Below, in pieces: positions 59,352 to 64,000 of a stretch of DNA of 64,000 nucleotides; positions within the stretch are counted from its first letter, which is position 1; each line of letters begins with the position of its first letter. A program made the translations under genes and the position numbers. The notes under the pieces are model-generated. The model was not told the DNA's origin. It made no database searches and was given only the letters and a program-made list of their open reading frames with translations. The stretch is from assembly GCA_017449185.1 (NCBI GenBank), contig JAFSJZ010000037.1, forward strand, positions 51,547 through 115,546, given 5' to 3'. Origin of the DNA: Oscillospiraceae bacterium. GTDB lineage: Bacteria; Bacillota; Clostridia; Oscillospirales; Oscillospiraceae.

Positions 59352-60460
59352 TCTATCTGGACAGCGCTGCCACTTCTTTTCAAAAACCTCCGCAGGTACT
59401 GCGCGCCTTTGTAAAAACGCTCGGAGAGGCGTCGAGCCCCGGCAGAGGAGCGCACAGACCGGCCATGCGTGCCGCGGATGCGATGCTGGACATGAGAGAA
59501 GACGCGTCCGCTTTTTTCCATTTCAAGGATCCGGAGCGAGTCGTGATGACTATGAACGCGACTCACGCGCTGAATATCGCCGTACGCTCTCTTGTCCGGA
59601 AGGGTGGACGCGCTGTCGTTTCGGCATACGAGCATAACGCCGTGATCCGGCCGCTTCATGCCTGCGGGGCGGAGATCGACCCGGCCGGCGGGCGAGCCTT
59701 TGACAGCGAGGAACTGCTTCGTTCGTTCAGAGAAAAGCTGCCCGGTGCGGCGCTTGCCGTGTGTACGCATGTATCCAACGTTTTCGGCTATATCCTTCCG
59801 ATCAGGGAGATCGCGGCGCTTTGCCGTGAGAATGGCGTACCGCTGATCGTCGACGCCTCGCAGAGCGCCGGCGTGCTGCCCTTGGACGCGGAAGAGCTGC
59901 AGGCAGATTATATCGCGATGCCCGGCCATAAGTCTCTGCTCGGCGTTCCGGGAAGCGGGCTCCTGCTCTGCGGAGCCAGCGCTGAGCCGCTGCTTTTCGG
60001 CGGTTCCGGCAGCGACAGCCTCTCGCGGGAGATGCCGCCTTATTTGCCGGATCGGCTTGAGGCGGGAACACAGAATGCGCCGGCCGCATCTGCCCTGTCC
60101 GAGGGAATCCGTTTTATTCGCAGGCACGGCCGGGAACACATCGAAGCACACGAAAAATCGCTTTGCCGTCACATGGTGGAGCTGCTGCACGGTAAAGACG
60201 GGATCGAGCTGTTCCTCGCACCTGACGAATCGGAACAAAGCGGCGTTCTGTCTCTGCGTATTACCGGCCGCGACTGTGAAGAGGTGGCCTCCCGTCTTGC
60301 AGCGGATGAAATCTGCGTACGAAGCGGGCTGCACTGTGCGCCGCTTGCGCACAAGAGTGTCGGAACACTTGAATCAGGCACCGTCCGTCTGAGCTTTTCT
60401 CCCTTCAACACGCACGGAGAGATAGAAAAGGCGGCAGCAAAGTTAATAAAAATTATATAA
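59348..60460 (+). CDS. Cysteine desulfurase-like class V aminotransferase
   Basis: 370 residues. PLP-dependent fold; N-terminal YLDSAATSFQKPP, PLP lysine in MPGHKSLLGVPG, and a catalytic-type cysteine in RSGLHCAPLAHK. Family members mobilise sulfur or selenium from cysteine or selenocysteine. Pairing with DUF3343 favours a role in Se/S handling over general Fe-S assembly; no IscU/SufU scaffold is nearby. Confidence 0.9.
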   Translation: MIYLDSAATSFQKPPQVLRAFVKTLGEASSPGRGAHRPAMRAADAMLDMREDASAFFHFKDPERVVMTMNATHALNIAVRSLVRKGGRAVVSAYEHNAVIRPLHACGAEIDPAGGRAFDSEELLRSFREKLPGAALAVCTHVSNVFGYILPIREIAALCRENGVPLIVDASQSAGVLPLDAEELQADYIAMPGHKSLLGVPGSGLLLCGASAEPLLFGGSGSDSLSREMPPYLPDRLEAGTQNAPAASALSEGIRFIRRHGREHIEAHEKSLCRHMVELLHGKDGIELFLAPDESEQSGVLSLRITGRDCEEVASRLAADEICVRSGLHCAPLAHKSVGTLESGTVRLSFSPFNTHGEIEKAAAKLIKII

Positions 60461-60477
60461 ATTACTGCCGTTTTCAT

Positions 60478-60506
60478 TTGCCTTTTTTCTTCGGATGCTA
60501 TATAAT
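60478..60506 (+). promoter_or_regulatory. Promoter of cdaA-cdaR
   Basis: TTGCCT (60478-60483), 17-base spacer, TATAAT (60501-60506). Confidence 0.8.
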
Positions 60507-60555
60507 AAAGTGATAAAAAGGGGAAGTACGTGATCCGAACAAAGAGGTTGCCTGT

Positions 60556-61440
60556 ATGGAAGCATTGAGAACTTCATTGGAGCGTTCGCTCAACCTGATC
60601 ACCACGATGGGGATCGCAGATATCATCGATATTCTGGTCGTGGCGTTTCTGATTTACAAAGCGATATGGTTTGTCAGAAGGACGAATTCCTATAATCTTG
60701 CAAAGGGGATCATCGTCTTCCTGCTTGTGATGCTCATTGCTGATCTCTTTGAACTGAAAATGATCAGCTTTGTGCTGCGCAAGGCTGCCGAGCTTGGACT
60801 GATTGCCCTCGTGGTCCTCTTCCAGCCGGAGCTTCGCCGACTTCTTGAGCGTATGGGCAGCGGCTTCTCCTCGTCGCGCGGAGAGATCGGGACCGAGGTC
60901 GACTCCGCGATCGCTCACACCGTTCTGGCCTGTACGGAAATGTCAAGCTCCCACACCGGCGCGCTTGTCATTTTTGAGCGAAACGTCAGGCTCAATGAGA
61001 TCATGAGCACCGGCACGATCATCAATGCGGACACAAACGCAGAGCTGATTAAAAACATTTTTTACAACAAAGCGCCTTTGCATGACGGCGCGCTGATCAT
61101 CCGTGACGGCCGCATTGCCGCGGCAGGCTGCGTTCTGCCGCTGACAAAGAGCACCAATCTCAGCAAGGAGCTCGGTATGCGCCACCGTGCCGGTATCGGC
61201 CTGAGTGAGCAGTCCGACGCGGTCGTCGTCATCGTCTCGGAGGAAAACGGCGCGATTTCCGTTGCGATCGACGGGATGCTCAAGCGGCATTTGACGGCTG
61301 CGACACTCGAGAGACTGCTCCGGTCCGAACTGATCATCGAGGATGACGATCAGAATGCACGCGGGATCAGAAAGAAATTCAAGAAGCTCTTGAAGGGGAA
61401 AAACGATGAAAAAGACAAGCGTGATGAGAAAACTGTATAA
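60556..61440 (+). CDS. cdaA: Diadenylate cyclase CdaA
   Basis: 294 residues. Three N-terminal transmembrane helices (about 15-90) and a DAC domain with the DGA motif (HDGALIIRDG) and RHR motif (MRHRAGIGLS). Makes c-di-AMP from two ATP at the membrane; the product controls potassium, osmotic and cell-wall balance. GAGGTTGCCTGT precedes the ATG. Its C-terminus overlaps cdaR by 35 bases. glmM, which often follows, is absent. Confidence 0.94.
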   Translation: MEALRTSLERSLNLITTMGIADIIDILVVAFLIYKAIWFVRRTNSYNLAKGIIVFLLVMLIADLFELKMISFVLRKAAELGLIALVVLFQPELRRLLERMGSGFSSSRGEIGTEVDSAIAHTVLACTEMSSSHTGALVIFERNVRLNEIMSTGTIINADTNAELIKNIFYNKAPLHDGALIIRDGRIAAAGCVLPLTKSTNLSKELGMRHRAGIGLSEQSDAVVVIVSEENGAISVAIDGMLKRHLTAATLERLLRSELIIEDDDQNARGIRKKFKKLLKGKNDEKDKRDEKTV

Positions 61441-62671
61441 CAGCAAGCTCTTTTGGGTGATCATAGCGCTGCTTGCGTCGGTTTCCCTTTGGATCTATGT
61501 CGTCAACCAGGAAACGGAAGAATATCAACAGACCTTTCGCGGCGTAAAAGTCGTGCTGGTGGGCGAGGATATCCTTCTCAACTCGAAAAATATGGTCGTG
61601 ACGGATCTGAGTACCAGTACGGTGACGGTTGAGATCTCCGGGCCGAGAAGGCTCATTGGAACCTGGAGCTCGGACGATCTGACTGCGCAGGTCGACGTGA
61701 GCAAGCTCACGCAGTCGGCCTTTACCTCACTGCAGTATACGGTCAAATTTCCCGATGGGATCGATGTCAGCAGCGTGAAAACAAAATTCAAAACGCCTGA
61801 GACGGTCAACTTTATGGTCTCAGAACAGACAAAGAAGGTCGTACCGGTCGTCGGAAGCTTTGAGGGCAGCGTGGCGGATGGCTTCACAGCAGAAACGCCG
61901 GAGTTCGAGCCCTCTACGATCACCGTGTTCGGCCCGGAGACCTATCTTAAAGACATCAACCGCGCCTGGGTCTCGTTTGGCAGCAGCGAGGTGAACAGCA
62001 CGTATTCCGTCGATATCGGCTATGTTCTCCAGAATGAAGCCGGGGATGAATGCTCAACGACGGGCCTCAGTTTTTCCGAAGACACGATCCATGCAACGCT
62101 GCGCGTACTCGCTGTCAAAGAGATCCCGCTCGATATTGAGCTTATCCCCGGAGCGGGCGCCAGCAGTGCAAATACCAAATACAGCATTACGCCTTCGTCG
62201 ATCATTCTGGCGGGCGACACCTCGATCCTCTCGAACCTGAACCGGATCTCGCTTGCCACCCTGGATCTTGCGGATTTTGAAAATATCTACAGCAATCAGT
62301 ATTTGATTCGATATGACGACGGCCTGAAAAATTTGTCAGGGCAGACCGAAGCGTCCGTCTCCGTTGAAATCGTCGGCCTGGAGACGCGCAGCTTTTCCGT
62401 CCCGCAGGAGAATATGTCCTGCATCAACGTGACTGACGGCTACGTCGCAGAGGTTCTTTCCGAAAGCCTCGTCGTTCGCCTTCGCGGCACGAAAGAGGAT
62501 CTTCAGGAGATCAGAAGCGAAAATATCCGCGCGGTGGCGGATCTGAAAGACTACAACACCTCCGTCGGACAGTACATGCCCCCCGTGAAGATTTCCGTCG
62601 ACGGATTCCAGAATGTCGGGGCGATCGGTGGTTACACCATCTCCATAGTGATCAGAAAGGATCAGGCATGA
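61406..62671 (+). CDS. cdaR: CdaA regulator CdaR (YbbR domains)
   Basis: 421 residues. One N-terminal transmembrane helix (about 15-32) followed by several extracellular YbbR repeats, each near 80 residues, ending with SIVIRKDQA. CdaR binds CdaA and tunes its activity. ATG 61406 follows GAAGGGGAAAAACG; a second in-frame ATG at 61424 is possible. Four-base overlap with the next gene. Confidence 0.88.
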   Translation: MKKTSVMRKLYNSKLFWVIIALLASVSLWIYVVNQETEEYQQTFRGVKVVLVGEDILLNSKNMVVTDLSTSTVTVEISGPRRLIGTWSSDDLTAQVDVSKLTQSAFTSLQYTVKFPDGIDVSSVKTKFKTPETVNFMVSEQTKKVVPVVGSFEGSVADGFTAETPEFEPSTITVFGPETYLKDINRAWVSFGSSEVNSTYSVDIGYVLQNEAGDECSTTGLSFSEDTIHATLRVLAVKEIPLDIELIPGAGASSANTKYSITPSSIILAGDTSILSNLNRISLATLDLADFENIYSNQYLIRYDDGLKNLSGQTEASVSVEIVGLETRSFSVPQENMSCINVTDGYVAEVLSESLVVRLRGTKEDLQEIRSENIRAVADLKDYNTSVGQYMPPVKISVDGFQNVGAIGGYTISIVIRKDQA

Positions 62672-63072
62672 CACAGGAAGGCATAGTGACCAGGCTTTTC
62701 CCCAACGACATGGCCGAGGTTGCCGTCACGCGCATGACGGCCTGCGGCGGCAACTGCGGCAGCTGCGAGAGCTGTATGCTTCAAAGTGAGGTAAAAGCGC
62801 TGGCCAAAAATCATATCGAAGCCCAGCCAGGCGAGCGCGTCATGATCGAAAGCCGCTCTTCCGCGGTTTTCGGCGCAGTTTTTCTGGTCTATGTCATGCC
62901 GCTGATTTGTTTCCTGGCAGGCTACGGAGCAGCCTTTCTGGCAGGCCTGTCCGAGGGAAAATGCATCCTCTGCAGCTTCCTGGGGCTGGCTCTCGGTGCC
63001 GGGATCCTTGTTCTGACCCAGAAGGGCAAGAACAAAAAGCAGATCAGCTATGATATCGTAAAACGCCTGTAA
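62668..63072 (+). CDS. RseC/MucC-family membrane protein
   Basis: 134 residues. The N-terminal domain has the cysteine cluster CGGNCGSCESC, and two transmembrane helices follow (about 68-92 and 97-116). RseC relatives influence SoxR reduction or redox signalling in proteobacteria; the role in Firmicutes is unknown. Translationally coupled to cdaR. Confidence 0.85.
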   Translation: MTQEGIVTRLFPNDMAEVAVTRMTACGGNCGSCESCMLQSEVKALAKNHIEAQPGERVMIESRSSAVFGAVFLVYVMPLICFLAGYGAAFLAGLSEGKCILCSFLGLALGAGILVLTQKGKNKKQISYDIVKRL

Positions 63073-63086
63073 AAGGAGAGGTAAAC

Positions 63087-63965
63087 GTGATCAAAAGCAT
63101 GACCGGTTATGGCAGTGCAAAGGGTTTTGTCGGCGATCTGGAGATCTCGGTGGAACTCAAAAGCGTCAACAATCGCTATCTTGACACTTCCATTCGCATG
63201 CCGCGCAGTTTCCTTTTCGCCGAGGACGCGCTCAAATCCGCCGTTCAAAGGCACGTATCCCGCGGTAAAGTGGATATGTTTGTCTCTGTCGATTCCTCCG
63301 CTGCCGACAACATGAGCGTGAAAGTCAACGAGCCGCTCTTGAGAGGATATCTCGACGCGATCAGCCTGATTTCCGGAAAATACGGTCTTGAAAACGACCT
63401 GACGGCTGTTTCTGCCGGCCGCTTTCCGGACATCCTGTATGTTGAAAAGGAAGATCTTGACTCGGACGCACTTACGGAGGGGATCGTCGCGATTGCCGAA
63501 GAAGCGCTGTCCGATTACGACGCGATGCGTCTGCGCGAGGGTGAAAAGCTCTGCGCGGATGTGCTGAGCAAGCTTGATACGATTTCTGCTCTTGTAACGG
63601 AAGTAGAGCGGGAATCGCCCATGACTGTCGCAGCTTATCAGACGCGTCTGAGAGAGAAAATGACCGAGATCCTCTCATCCGCAGGCATAGATGAAAACCG
63701 GATCCTGGCCGAAGCTGCGATTTATGCCGACCGTGTGGCCGTTGATGAAGAGACGGTTCGACTCAGGAGCCATATGTCCCAGCTTCGAACCATGCTTTCC
63801 GGCGGGTCGCCCATCGGCAGAAAGATCGATTTCCTGATCCAGGAATTCAACCGCGAGGCAAACACGATCGGTTCGAAATGTCAGAACTCCGAGATCGCCC
63901 ATGTGGTCGTAGAGCTCAAATCCGAGATCGAAAAGATCCGTGAACAGATCCAGAACATCGAGTGA
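63087..63965 (+). CDS. yicC: YicC-family endoribonuclease
   Basis: 292 residues. The N-terminal IKSMTGYGSAKG and ELKSVNNRYLD, and the C-terminal REANTIGSKCQNSEIAHVVVELKSEIEKIREQIQN segment (positions about 255-290), are classic for YicC/YloC. The family includes an endoribonuclease in E. coli. GTG start at 63087 follows AAAGGAGAGG. The yicC-remA order matches B. subtilis yloC-remA. Confidence 0.92.
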   Translation: MIKSMTGYGSAKGFVGDLEISVELKSVNNRYLDTSIRMPRSFLFAEDALKSAVQRHVSRGKVDMFVSVDSSAADNMSVKVNEPLLRGYLDAISLISGKYGLENDLTAVSAGRFPDILYVEKEDLDSDALTEGIVAIAEEALSDYDAMRLREGEKLCADVLSKLDTISALVTEVERESPMTVAAYQTRLREKMTEILSSAGIDENRILAEAAIYADRVAVDEETVRLRSHMSQLRTMLSGGSPIGRKIDFLIQEFNREANTIGSKCQNSEIAHVVVELKSEIEKIREQIQNIE

Positions 63966-63972
63966 GAATGAT

Positions 63973-64000
63973 ATGAAACTTATCAACATCGGTTTCGGCA
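63973..64000 (+). CDS. remA: RemA-like regulator, cut by the right window edge
   Basis: Only the first nine codons are present, reading MKLINIGFG, which matches the conserved start of RemA/DUF370. Its place directly after yicC supports the call. RemA controls biofilm matrix and osmoprotection genes in Bacillus; that function is not shown here. Confidence 0.75.

Overview
The window is a chromosomal segment of a Gram-positive, endospore-forming anaerobe of the class Clostridia. The evidence is a complete spoIIIA operon, an alpha/beta-type small acid-soluble spore protein, a PdaB-like deacetylase, an Asp23-nusB-xseA-xseB-ispA-dxs-tlyA-nadK-argR-recN block, a tyrosyl T-box leader, cdaA-cdaR, and yicC followed by remA. 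The visibly GC-rich codon use and the style of the metabolic genes point to the Oscillospirales, but that placement is inference. No insertion sequence, prophage, CRISPR array or rRNA operon was seen.

Layout. 1-4.7 kb: polA (cut by the left edge), rimI, tsaD, radC. 4.7-7.0 kb: an AT-rich gap, a lone tRNA-Thr(CGT) with its own promoter and terminator, a DUF218 membrane protein and a convergent small membrane protein. 7.0-11.4 kb: spoIIIAA-AH behind a SigE-like promoter. 11.5-20.4 kb: one co-directional housekeeping run from Asp23/nusB to recN. 20.4-22.4 kb: T-box(Tyr), a cysteine-rich C_GCAxxG_C_C protein and tyrS. 22.5-24.6 kb: a CapD-type sugar dehydratase. 24.7-29.5 kb: a methionine/folate operon with a separate MetH reactivation protein, a three-module MetH, and a homocysteine methyltransferase-MTHFR fusion. 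29.5-34.5 kb, minus strand: a PdaB-like deacetylase, a 34-residue peptide, an acyl-ACP thioesterase, hypA and a large iron-sulfur flavin oxidoreductase. 34.6-38.7 kb: CYTH protein, RsiV-like lipoprotein, rplU-rpmA, obgE. 38.7-39.5 kb: a candidate structured RNA and a SASP. 39.6-43.8 kb: ArsR regulator, an aberrant heavy-metal P-type ATPase, nitroreductase, HAD phosphatase and TetR regulator. 43.8-46.6 kb: PlsC-like acyltransferase and YfcC carrier. 46.7-56.0 kb: ybaK, uvrA, recD2, a VWA protein, a MoxR ATPase with an extra N-terminal domain, and an alpha/beta hydrolase, packed as one operon. 56.0-64.0 kb: comFC, mreB, ispD-ispF, DUF3343 and a cysteine desulfurase-like gene, cdaA-cdaR, rseC-like, yicC and the start of remA.

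How genes work together. Four isoprenoid genes (dxs, ispD, ispF, ispA) show the MEP pathway and polyprenyl synthesis. The spoIIIA proteins build the mother-cell to forespore channel. The metH cluster regenerates methionine from homocysteine using cobalamin and 5-methyl-THF. CdaA and CdaR make and control c-di-AMP. The most unusual items are the P1B-ATPase-like protein that lacks the CPC, TGES and GDGxND signatures, the MoxR/VWA pair inside a uvrA-recD2 operon, the promoter-to-terminator RNA unit at 38.86-39.17 kb, and two genes whose ribosome binding site lies within or beside a predicted RNA hairpin.
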